Below are positions 1 to 6,458 of a stretch of 64,000 bases of DNA, piece after piece. The stretch covers positions 191,714-255,713 of the forward strand of contig NZ_FPBP01000002.1 of NCBI RefSeq assembly GCF_900116705.1, in the 5' to 3' direction. The first letter of the stretch is position 1, and each line of letters starts with the position of its first letter. The stretch is from Halomonas korlensis. Lineage in GTDB: Bacteria; Pseudomonadota; Gammaproteobacteria; Pseudomonadales; Halomonadaceae. The notes under the pieces were generated by a model. The model did no database searches and was not told where the DNA came from. It was given only the letters and a program-made list of their open reading frames with translations. Position numbers and translations under genes: made by a program.

Positions 1-668
1 AGTCCGACATCATCGACGGCGAAACGCTGGACTCGCGCGTGCTGGCGGTACAGTACGAAGGCGAGCGCATGGACCTGACGGTGGTGCGCAACACCGAGGA
101 CAACAACTTCTACACCCCGGATGGACAGAGTCTCGACCCGGCCTTCAGCCGCTACCCGTTCGATGGCCGTTACCGGCTGAGCTCCAACTTCAACCCCAAC
201 CGCAAGCATCCGGTCACCGGCCGAGTCAGTCCACACAAGGGAACCGATTTCGCCATGCCCATCGGGTCGCCGGTGCAGTCGCCGGCTGGCGGACGAGTGG
301 AGAAGGTCGGCAATCATCCGCTGGCCGGTCGCTATCTGGTGGTACGCCACGACAATGGCTACAAGACGCGCTACCTGCACCTCTCCAAACCGTTGGTCAA
401 GCGCGGCGATAGGGTCGAGATGAACCAGCGGATAGCGCTCTCCGGCAATACCGGGCGCAGCACCGGCCCTCACCTGCATTACGAGGTGCTGGTCAACGAC
501 AGCCAGGTGGACGCCATGAAGGTCGCCCTGCCTGAGAACCAGAGCCTTGAAGGCGATCGCCTGATGGCCTTCAAGGGCGAAGCCGAACCCATTCTGGCCG
601 TGCTGGAAAGCGGTGAGACCGGCACCGTGGTCGCAAGCACCGGCGCTGCCGAAGACGATGATGGCTAA
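1..668 (+). CDS. M23 family metallopeptidase (LytM-type murein endopeptidase), 5' end outside window
   Basis: The reading frame is open from base 3, so this is the C-terminal part of a longer gene; the first internal GTG (39) is not its start. The visible portion is a LytM/peptidase M23 domain: HKGTDFAMP carries the first His and the Asp zinc ligands, and GPHLHYEV carries the HxH pair. Family members (MepM/YebA, NlpD-like) cleave peptidoglycan cross-links in the periplasm. The piece before the domain (DGETLDSRVLAVQYEG) resembles the beta-rich linker of MepM-type proteins. The tail after the domain is acidic and low in complexity. The gene ends just before a strong terminator, so it is the last gene of its transcript. 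The N-terminal signal and LysM regions cannot be seen. Confidence 0.9.
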   Translation, partial: SDIIDGETLDSRVLAVQYEGERMDLTVVRNTEDNNFYTPDGQSLDPAFSRYPFDGRYRLSSNFNPNRKHPVTGRVSPHKGTDFAMPIGSPVQSPAGGRVEKVGNHPLAGRYLVVRHDNGYKTRYLHLSKPLVKRGDRVEMNQRIALSGNTGRSTGPHLHYEVLVNDSQVDAMKVALPENQSLEGDRLMAFKGEAEPILAVLESGETGTVVASTGAAEDDDG

Positions 669-695
669 GCGCCTGCCGGAATAGCTCGCGACACC

Positions 696-737
696 CCAAG
701 CGCCCCGCTCCTCTCGAAGCGGGGCGCTTGGTTTGGG
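696..737 (+). terminator. Rho-independent terminator after the M23 peptidase gene
   Basis: A perfect 14-bp stem pairs CCAAGCGCCCCGCT (696-709) with AGCGGGGCGCTTGG (718-731), with an 8-nt loop, followed by TTTGGG. The U tract is short but the stem is very stable. Confidence 0.75.
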
Positions 738-793
738 TAGACTATCGCCCCCTCCACGCTTCACTGTCGCCCTCCAGGCCGGGAGTCTTCCGT

Positions 794-2644
794 TTGGTCT
801 CATCGAGCACGTCCCCTGCCCCGCCCGCCGAGGGTAGCCGCCTGGCCCGATTTTTCGGCGTGTTCCGCTACAGCCGCCGGGCGCTGGGCCTGGTCTGGCA
901 GACCTCGCGTCCGCTGACGCTGGGGCTGGCGCTCTGCACGCTGGTCGCCGGCGTCCTGCCTGCGGTCGCAGCCTGGCTCGGGCAGTTGATCGTCGACGCC
1001 GTGGTCGCCGCCATGGAGATGCACCGCGAGACGGGACAGGTGGAATGGTGGAGCGTGCTGCGCTATGTGCTGGCCGAGGCCGGCGTCATCACCCTGATCG
1101 CCCTGGCCCAGCGCGGCCTCTCGGCCCAGCAGTCGCTGTTGCGCGCCCTGCTGGGCCAGAAGGTCAATGTGATGATCCTCGAGAAGGCCGGCGAGCTCTC
1201 GCTCACGCAGTTCGAGGACTCGGAGTTCTACGACAAGCTGACCCGGGCGCGGCGCGAAGCCTCGACGCGTCCGCTCGGCCTGGTCAACAAGACCTTCGCG
1301 CTGGCCCAGAACGCCATCTCGCTGGCGAGCTTCGGCGTCTTGCTGGTGGGCTTCTCGCCGTGGGCGCTGCTGGTCCTGACGATCGGCGCGCTGCCGGTCT
1401 TTCTCTCCGAGGCCAAGTTCTCCGGCGATGCGTTCCGCCTGTTTCGCTGGCGCTCGCCCCAAACGCGCATGCAGATGTACCTGGAAACCGTGCTGGCCCG
1501 CGAGGACAGCATCAAGGAGGTCAAGCTATTCGGCCTGGAGCCGCTGCTGCTGGGCCGTTACCGCGACATCTTCACGACACTCTACCGCGAGGACCGCCGG
1601 CTGACGCTTCGCCGCGAGAGCTGGGGGTTCCTGCTCGGCCTGCTGGGCACCCTGGCCTTCTACGGTGCCTATGCCTGGGTGGTGATCGAGACGGTCACCG
1701 GGCGGCTGACGCTCGGGCAGATGACCATGTACCTGATGGTCTTCAAGCAGGGCCAGGCGGCCCTGTCGGCAAGCCTCACGGCCATCGGCGGCATGTACGA
1801 AGACAACCTCTACCTGTCGAACCTCTATGAGTATCTCGAGCAACCGGTGGCCGCCGAGGCCGGCACACTCACCCAGGGCGCCAGCCCCGGCGACGGTATC
1901 CGCTTCGAGAACGTCAGCTTCACCTACCCCGGGGCTCAGACGCCCGCGCTGAAACACATCAGCCTTCATCTCCTGCCTGGCCACAGCCTGGCGCTGGTGG
2001 GCGCCAACGGCTCGGGCAAGACCACCCTGATCAAGCTGCTCACCCGCTTATACGTTCCCAGCGAAGGCCGCATCCTGCTCGATGGCAGCGATCTTGGCGA
2101 CTGGGATATTCGCTGTCTGCGTCGGCGCATCGGGGTAATCTTCCAGGATTTCGTGCGCTACCAGATGAAGGTGGGCGAGAACCTGGGCGCCGGCGATGTC
2201 GAGGCCTTTACCGACGAGACACGCTGGAAGGATGCCGCCCAGCGCGGGCTGGCCGACGACTTCATCAACGCGATGCCGGATGGCTATCACACGCAGCTGG
2301 GTCGCTGGTTCAAGGGCGGGCAGGAACTCTCGGGCGGTCAATGGCAGAAGATTGCCCTGTCGCGGGCCTGGATGCGCGACAGTGCCGACATCCTGGTGCT
2401 CGATGAACCCACCGCGGCCATGGACGCCGCCGCCGAGGCGGCCGTGTACGCCGACTTCCGCGAGCACAGCCGCGACAAGATGACGGTGCTGATCTCGCAT
2501 CGCTTTTCCACCGTCCGTGCTGCCGATCATATCCTGGTGGTGGACGGCGGCGAGATCATCGAGCAGGGCGATCACGACCACCTGATGGCAGCCAACGGCC
2601 GCTACGCCCGCCTGTTTCGCCTCCAGGCGCGGGGTTATCAGTAG
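794..2644 (+). CDS. ABC transporter, fused permease and ATPase (exporter type)
   Basis: About 616 residues. The N-terminal half is a transmembrane domain with several hydrophobic spans. The C-terminal half is a complete nucleotide-binding domain with Walker A (GANGSGKTT), signature (LSGGQWQK), Walker B plus D-loop (ILVLDEPTAAMD) and the switch His (LISHRFST). One chain carrying one of each domain implies a homodimeric exporter. The substrate cannot be told from sequence. Start choice: the frame is open from a TTG at 728, but that lies inside the terminator hairpin; TTG 794 has GGGAG 8 bases upstream and is preferred. The gene follows a terminator and is followed by a repeat-rich spacer, so it is probably transcribed alone. 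The exact start is uncertain. Confidence 0.85.
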   Translation: MVSSSTSPAPPAEGSRLARFFGVFRYSRRALGLVWQTSRPLTLGLALCTLVAGVLPAVAAWLGQLIVDAVVAAMEMHRETGQVEWWSVLRYVLAEAGVITLIALAQRGLSAQQSLLRALLGQKVNVMILEKAGELSLTQFEDSEFYDKLTRARREASTRPLGLVNKTFALAQNAISLASFGVLLVGFSPWALLVLTIGALPVFLSEAKFSGDAFRLFRWRSPQTRMQMYLETVLAREDSIKEVKLFGLEPLLLGRYRDIFTTLYREDRRLTLRRESWGFLLGLLGTLAFYGAYAWVVIETVTGRLTLGQMTMYLMVFKQGQAALSASLTAIGGMYEDNLYLSNLYEYLEQPVAAEAGTLTQGASPGDGIRFENVSFTYPGAQTPALKHISLHLLPGHSLALVGANGSGKTTLIKLLTRLYVPSEGRILLDGSDLGDWDIRCLRRRIGVIFQDFVRYQMKVGENLGAGDVEAFTDETRWKDAAQRGLADDFINAMPDGYHTQLGRWFKGGQELSGGQWQKIALSRAWMRDSADILVLDEPTAAMDAAAEAAVYADFREHSRDKMTVLISHRFSTVRAADHILVVDGGEIIEQGDHDHLMAANGRYARLFRLQARGYQ

Positions 2645-2712
2645 GCACGGCTTGTCCAAGCACGCTTGTCTATAAGCACGGCTGTCCAAGCACGGCCACC
2701 CAAGCACCAGGG
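2645..2712. repeat. Imperfect tandem repeat, about 14-16 bp, four copies
   Basis: Directly after the ABC gene stop codon, units beginning GCACGGCTTGTCCAA (2645), GCACGCTTGTCTATAA (2660), GCACGGCTGTCCAA (2676) and GCACGGCCACCCAA (2690) follow head to tail, with a partial fifth at 2704. No coding frame or terminator is evident in it. Confidence 0.7.
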
Positions 2713-2826
2713 CAGCGCATGCCCCACCCCTCGTGCTTCATCTTGCAGCGCAGCAGCGCTGCCATACAAATACAAGCAGACCACCCCTCGCCGTAGGTAA
2801 TTGTTATTAAAGTATTTTATAAAAAA

Positions 2827-2842
2827 TGGCCGAAATACTGCT
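2827..2842 (+). promoter_or_regulatory. Putative sigma-54 (-24/-12) promoter for narK
   Basis: TGGCCGAAATACTGCT has the GG-N10-GC spacing of sigma-54 promoters and matches the consensus at TGGC and TGC. It sits in an AT-rich part of the 338-bp spacer before narK, which otherwise holds only the repeat at 2645. A transcript would begin near 2853, giving a leader of about 130 nt. Nitrogen control through NtrC would fit nitrate uptake, but no NtrC site was identified. Confidence 0.5.
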
Positions 2843-2923
2843 ATCTAACTGAGTAGATATTGGTAGGCGTGGACCAGGCTCCCTAGGCGTCGAATGACGG
2901 GGGTACGAGTGCGTCGAACCTGA

Positions 2924-2939
2924 CCTTCAACGCCGAAGG
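2924..2939 (+). promoter_or_regulatory. Possible ANTAR-type hexaloop hairpin in the narK leader
   Basis: CCTTC-AACGCC-GAAGG forms a 5-bp stem with a hexaloop having A at position 1 and G at position 4, the loop rule of ANTAR-protein targets. No second hexaloop and no terminator were found before narK, so it may be chance. Confidence 0.25.
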
Positions 2940-2982
2940 ACACGTTCCCGGATTCGCTACTCCGCCACGCGAGGCCTGCCCT

Positions 2983-4335
2983 ATGGAAATTCTCAATAAA
3001 GCGAACAGGATTCGCCTGTTCAGTTTCAACACTCCGCAAATGCGCGCCTTCCACTTCTCGTGGTTCGCCTTCCATATCTGCTTCTTCGGCTGGTTCGGCA
3101 TCGCCCCGCTGATGGCGGTGGTACGTGACGACCTCGGTCTGACCAAGACTCAGATCGGCAACACCATCATCGCCTCGGTGGCGATCACCATCGTCGTGCG
3201 CCTGTTGATCGGCGTGCTCTGCGATCGTATCGGGCCGCGCCGCGCCTATACCTGGCTGCTCTGCCTGGGCTCGCTGCCGGTGATGGCGATCGGCTTCGCC
3301 GACAGCTTCGAGTCCTTCTTCCTGGCGCGCCTGGCCATCGGTGCCATTGGCGCCTCCTTCGTCATCACGCAGTACCATACGTCGATCATGTTCGCGCCCA
3401 ATGTGGTGGGAACGGCCAACGCCACCTCCGCCGGCTGGGGCAATCTCGGCGGCGGCACCACCCAGATCCTGATGCCGCTGATCTTCTCGGGGCTGTTGAT
3501 GCTCGGGGTCAACGAAGCCTTCGGCTGGCGGCTGGCCATGGTGGTGCCGGGTATCGTGCTGTTCGTCACCGGTGTTTGTTACTACTTCTTCACCCAGGAC
3601 GCCCCCAACGGCAACTTCGCGGAGCTGCGGGCCAGGGGCGAGCTGCCGGCGGCGAGCGGCGAAAGTGGCGCCGCCCAGACCTTCATGGCCGCCGCGAAGG
3701 ATTACCGCGTCTGGGCGTTGTTCGTGGTCTATGCCGCCTGCTTCGGCGTTGAGTTGACCATCAACAACATCGCCGCCATCTATTTCTTCGACAATTTCGA
3801 CCTGACGCTGGCCACCGCCGGCATGATTGCCGGCCTGTTCGGGTTGATGAATCTCTTCGCCCGCACCCTGGGCGGCATCTTCTCCGACCTCTTCGCCAGC
3901 AAGGGTGGCCTGAAGGGACGGGTACGCTGGTTGTTCATCGCCATGCTCTGCGAAGGCGTCGCCTTGCTGTTCTTCTCGCAGATGCATGTGCTGACGCTGG
4001 CCATCGCGATCATGCTGGTCTTCAGCCTGTTCGTGCAGATGGCCGAGGGCGCCACGTTCGGCATCGTCCCCTTCATCAACAAGCGCGCCCTGGGCGCCGT
4101 GGCCGGCATTGTCGGCGCGGGCGGTAACGCCGGGGCGGTGGCGGCCGGCTTCCTGTTTCGCTCCGAATCGCTCAGCTACCAGCAAGGGCTCTTCTACCTG
4201 GGAATCGCGGTCATTATCGCCTCGCTGTGTGTCCTCGTGGTGCGCTTTTCCCCTGAAGTGGAAGCCGAGGAGGCCAAGGCCTACGCGGACGCCGCAGGTG
4301 AGGACACCGGCGCCGGCGCCCTGTCGCTGCGCTAA
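2983..4335 (+). CDS. narK: Nitrate/nitrite transporter, major facilitator superfamily (NarK/NasA type)
   Basis: A 450-residue protein with about 12 hydrophobic segments. The nitrate/nitrite porter signature is clear around residues 120-158 (GAIGASFVITQYHTSIMF, followed by a Gly-rich GWGNLGGG). The MFS loop motif lies near residues 80-88 (DRIGPRR). It brings nitrate, and possibly exports or takes up nitrite, across the inner membrane for the assimilatory enzymes encoded downstream. ATG 2983 has GAGG at 2971-2974, 8 bases away. A sigma-54-like site lies about 140 bp upstream and a strong terminator follows, so it is probably monocistronic. Its place beside nasA, nasTS and nirBD points to assimilation rather than respiration. 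Confidence 0.93.
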   Translation: MEILNKANRIRLFSFNTPQMRAFHFSWFAFHICFFGWFGIAPLMAVVRDDLGLTKTQIGNTIIASVAITIVVRLLIGVLCDRIGPRRAYTWLLCLGSLPVMAIGFADSFESFFLARLAIGAIGASFVITQYHTSIMFAPNVVGTANATSAGWGNLGGGTTQILMPLIFSGLLMLGVNEAFGWRLAMVVPGIVLFVTGVCYYFFTQDAPNGNFAELRARGELPAASGESGAAQTFMAAAKDYRVWALFVVYAACFGVELTINNIAAIYFFDNFDLTLATAGMIAGLFGLMNLFARTLGGIFSDLFASKGGLKGRVRWLFIAMLCEGVALLFFSQMHVLTLAIAIMLVFSLFVQMAEGATFGIVPFINKRALGAVAGIVGAGGNAGAVAAGFLFRSESLSYQQGLFYLGIAVIIASLCVLVVRFSPEVEAEEAKAYADAAGEDTGAGALSLR

Positions 4336-4353
4336 CGGCCTTGGCCGTATCGG

Positions 4354-4380
4354 AAGGCCGCCCTCTCGGGGCGGCCTTTT
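4354..4380 (+). terminator. Rho-independent terminator after narK
   Basis: AAGGCCGCCC (4354-4363) pairs perfectly with GGGCGGCCTT (4369-4378) around a 5-nt loop, and the stem runs into TTTT. Confidence 0.85.
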
Positions 4381-4440
4381 GATGTACGGAGGGTTTGCGC
4401 CACCGTCGACAACTGACCATGCTGATAACTTTTCCGGCAA

Positions 4441-4470
4441 GAGGAAAATGTCATGGAGGAAAGTGTCATG
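4441..4470 (+). repeat. 15-bp tandem duplication carrying a ribosome site and start codon
   Basis: GAGGAAAATGTCATG (4441-4455) is followed directly by GAGGAAAGTGTCATG (4456-4470). Each unit holds a Shine-Dalgarno sequence and an ATG 8 bases later. Because 15 is a multiple of three, both ATGs are in frame with the dehydrogenase that follows. Confidence 0.85.
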
Positions 4471-5154
4471 CAGGATCGCGTCTTGTTGATCACCGGCGCC
4501 TCGAGCGGCATCGGCGCCGCCACGGCTCGCGCCGCCGCTCGTGAAGGCTACCAACTGGTGCTGGCCGCCCGTTCCACCGATAAGCTCGAGGCACTGGCAA
4601 GAGAGCTCGGGCCAGAGAACGTGCTCTGTGTCAGCGTTGATGTCACCGTCATGGCGCAGCAGGAGGCTATGGTAGAAGAGGCACTGGAGCGCTTCGGGCG
4701 CATCGATGGGGTCTTTGCCAACGCCGGCCGCGGCGGGACACCGGGCGGTTTCAGTGGCGCCGATCATGACGGCTGGCGGGAGATGATCCTCACCAACGTC
4801 TACGGTGTCGGGTTGACGCTGCAGGCCACCCTGCCCGCCCTGCGCAAGAGCCGCGGCCATGTGTTGCTGACCGGCTCGGCGGCGGGTCGTGCCACCATCC
4901 CGGGCTCGATGTACAGCGCTTCCAAGTGGGCCGTGACCGGGATTGGCTACAACCTTCGCGAGGAGCTTCGCGGCAGCGGCATCCGCGTCACCCTGATCGA
5001 ACCCGGAATGGTCGACACGCCGTTCTTCGATGAGCCCCCGAGCCATGCCCTGCAGGATCGCGATATCGCCAATGCCGTGCTGTATGCCCTGGGTCAGCCA
5101 CCCCATGTCGATGTCAACGAAATACTGGTTCGTCCGACTCCGCCTATCGAATGA
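4468..5154 (+). CDS. Short-chain dehydrogenase/reductase (SDR), classical type
   Basis: A 228-residue Rossmann-fold oxidoreductase. TGASSGIG near the N-terminus is the glycine-rich NAD(P) motif, NAG (in NAGRGG) is the structural motif, a Ser lies in LLTGSAAG, and the catalytic Tyr/Lys pair is in YSASKWA. The substrate is not predictable. ATG 4468 is chosen because GGAGG lies 8 bases upstream, but an equally well-served in-frame ATG at 4453 would add five residues (see the tandem duplication). It is separated from narK by a terminator. It is probably not part of nitrate assimilation itself, although some narK-linked loci carry an SDR. Confidence 0.88.
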   Translation: MQDRVLLITGASSGIGAATARAAAREGYQLVLAARSTDKLEALARELGPENVLCVSVDVTVMAQQEAMVEEALERFGRIDGVFANAGRGGTPGGFSGADHDGWREMILTNVYGVGLTLQATLPALRKSRGHVLLTGSAAGRATIPGSMYSASKWAVTGIGYNLREELRGSGIRVTLIEPGMVDTPFFDEPPSHALQDRDIANAVLYALGQPPHVDVNEILVRPTPPIE

Positions 5155-5161
5155 GAATTTA

Positions 5162-5173
5162 TAACCTACGTTA
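5162..5173. promoter_or_regulatory. Palindrome TAACCTACGTTA, candidate operator (left copy)
   Basis: TAAC-N4-GTTA just after the SDR stop codon, embedded in a longer inverted repeat (TATAAC-N4-GTTATA). It is nearly identical to the palindrome at 5565-5576 on the other side of the small RNA candidate. Confidence 0.4.
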
Positions 5174-5263
5174 TATCAATGAATTAAACATAGCATTGGC
5201 TCAACTAACTCTTTAGTAATTTATACGAGAATTTAATGTGCATTAACGTACATAGCGTTTTTA

Positions 5264-5425
5264 GCGGACATACTGGAATCCGTTGAGCATGGAGCGCTCA
5301 CGCAAGGAAGCTCGGGCCAGGAAGGCCCATCTGCCAAGGAGCGCGGACAGGAGGTTCGCGAAGAGGCGACAGGGAGGATGCTGGAAGCGTTGGCCCGGTC
5401 TTCGCGCAAGGCCGGGCCTTTTATT
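5264..5425 (+). ncRNA. Candidate CsrB/RsmZ-type regulatory RNA (CsrA/RsmA sequestering)
   Basis: Within 5291-5385 there are nine GGA triplets, several in hairpin loops: TGAGC/GCTCA (5284-5288 with 5296-5300) closing a loop with ATGGAGC; GGGCC/GGCCC (5314-5318 with 5324-5328) closing AGGAA; CGCG/CGCG (5342-5345 with 5357-5360) closing a loop with AGGAGG. The region ends in a perfect 7-bp stem GGCCCGG/CCGGGCC followed by TTTTATT. This is the layout of RsmY/RsmZ/CsrB RNAs, which titrate the translational repressor CsrA/RsmA. No open frame with a plausible start occupies the segment. The 5' end is a guess; an imperfect palindrome at 5236-5253 (ATGTGC-N6-GTACAT) lies upstream but does not match the GacA box exactly. 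Confidence 0.7.
5392..5425 (+). terminator. Terminator of the candidate CsrB/RsmZ-type RNA
   Basis: GGCCCGG (5392-5398) pairs with CCGGGCC (5412-5418), followed by TTTTATT. No protein gene ends here; the nearest upstream stop codon is more than 200 bp away. Confidence 0.8.
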
Positions 5426-5528
5426 AGCTACGCCATGCCTAGGCTAATTGCCTGATAAAAATGACGTTATTTTATTAAGCAGCGAGAAAGCATGATATCC
5501 GCCGTAAAACAGCAACTTTTACGCCAAG

Positions 5529-5576
5529 GTAACGAGTTACGACTGCGTTTTTACCCTACACTGTTAACCTAGGTTA
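5529..5576. promoter_or_regulatory. Cluster of GTAAC/GTTAC palindromes upstream of the Crp/Fnr gene
   Basis: GTAAC-GA-GTTAC (5529-5540) and the 12-bp perfect palindrome TAACCTAGGTTA (5565-5576) lie 80-130 bp before the Crp/Fnr-type gene. Further GTTAC half-sites occur near 5591 and 5628. These look like regulator binding sites, perhaps autoregulatory; the protein that binds is unknown. Confidence 0.45.
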
Positions 5577-5656
5577 CTATTTCTTACGGCGTTACCGTTG
5601 AGGGAACCAACGTTAATCAAGCAGGTGGTTACATAAACGACTCCATCAAACCTCTC

Positions 5657-6379
5657 GTGACGAAGTTGAACAATTTCCAGACCCACACCTCAGAGGATAT
5701 TAAATTACTCGAAGGTGCGGTGTGCGAGGAAAGAGCCTTCGGCAAGGACGAGGACGTGATTCGGGAAGATAGCACGGCAAACCATGTCTATCTTGTCGTC
5801 AAGGGCTGGGTGAGTCGCTACCGGACGAACAGACACGGGAAGGTACAGACACTCAACTTCCAGATTCCCGGCGATTTCTGCAACCTGCATACCAACCTGA
5901 CCCAGAAGATCGAATACTCCATTGGCACTCTCGTGCCCTCCGTCATTGCCTATATTCCGCATGACAGGATTGAAGGCATCTACCGAAATCATATTCGCCT
6001 GACTCGCTCCTTCAACTGGCTGGCGTTCAATGAAATCTCGATCCTGCAGGAATGGTTGATCAACGTGGGCTCGCGCGCCTCCCACCAGCGTCTTGCGCAC
6101 CTGCTCTGTGAGCTGCTCATCCGCGCCCGGGCCGCCGGGCTTACGGTGGATCACTGCTTTCATCTGCCGCTCACGCAAGCCCAACTGGGCGAGGCCATGG
6201 GCATCACCCATATCCATACCAACCGCGTCATGAAGCGGCTGCGCGCGGAGGGCCTGATCACCTTTGAGAACCGAATTCTGGATATCAAGGACTGGGCGGG
6301 GATCAAGGAATACGCCGACTTCGATCCACGCTACCTGCAACTGGACAACGCGGAACCGGAACTGATCAGAGATCTGTAA
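5657..6379 (+). CDS. Crp/Fnr family transcriptional regulator
   Basis: About 240 residues: an N-terminal cyclic-nucleotide-binding-like beta-roll (residues about 15-110), a long dimerisation helix, and a C-terminal winged helix with recognition segment LTQAQLGEAMGITHIHTNRVMKRL (split here for length: LTQAQLGEAMGITH then IHTNRVMKRL). The cysteine cluster needed for an FNR-type iron-sulfur centre is not present, so it is not an oxygen sensor of the Fnr kind; its ligand is unknown. The only usable start is GTG 5657 (TTG 5666 is an alternative) and no good Shine-Dalgarno precedes it. Several palindromes lie upstream. Convergent with nasA, whose stop lies 80 bp away. A role in nitrate gene control is plausible from position only. 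Confidence 0.8.
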   Translation: MTKLNNFQTHTSEDIKLLEGAVCEERAFGKDEDVIREDSTANHVYLVVKGWVSRYRTNRHGKVQTLNFQIPGDFCNLHTNLTQKIEYSIGTLVPSVIAYIPHDRIEGIYRNHIRLTRSFNWLAFNEISILQEWLINVGSRASHQRLAHLLCELLIRARAAGLTVDHCFHLPLTQAQLGEAMGITHIHTNRVMKRLRAEGLITFENRILDIKDWAGIKEYADFDPRYLQLDNAEPELIRDL

Positions 6380-6458
6380 ATTGCCAGCATGACGGCTGCG
6401 GCGGTATTGCATGGCGGCTCAGGCGATAAAGAGGCGCCGAACCCGGCCATTCAAGCGT

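Noticed and set aside
2845-5106. 753-codon open frame on the minus strand across narK and the SDR gene
   Set aside because: It is antisense to two clear protein families, is rich in Gly/Arg/His/Gln with no hydrophobic core, and has no ribosome site. This is a typical high-GC shadow.
5236-5253. GacA-binding box upstream of the small RNA candidate
   Set aside because: ATGTGC-N6-GTACAT is only an imperfect palindrome and the TGT to ACA distance is two bases shorter than in the known GacA site.
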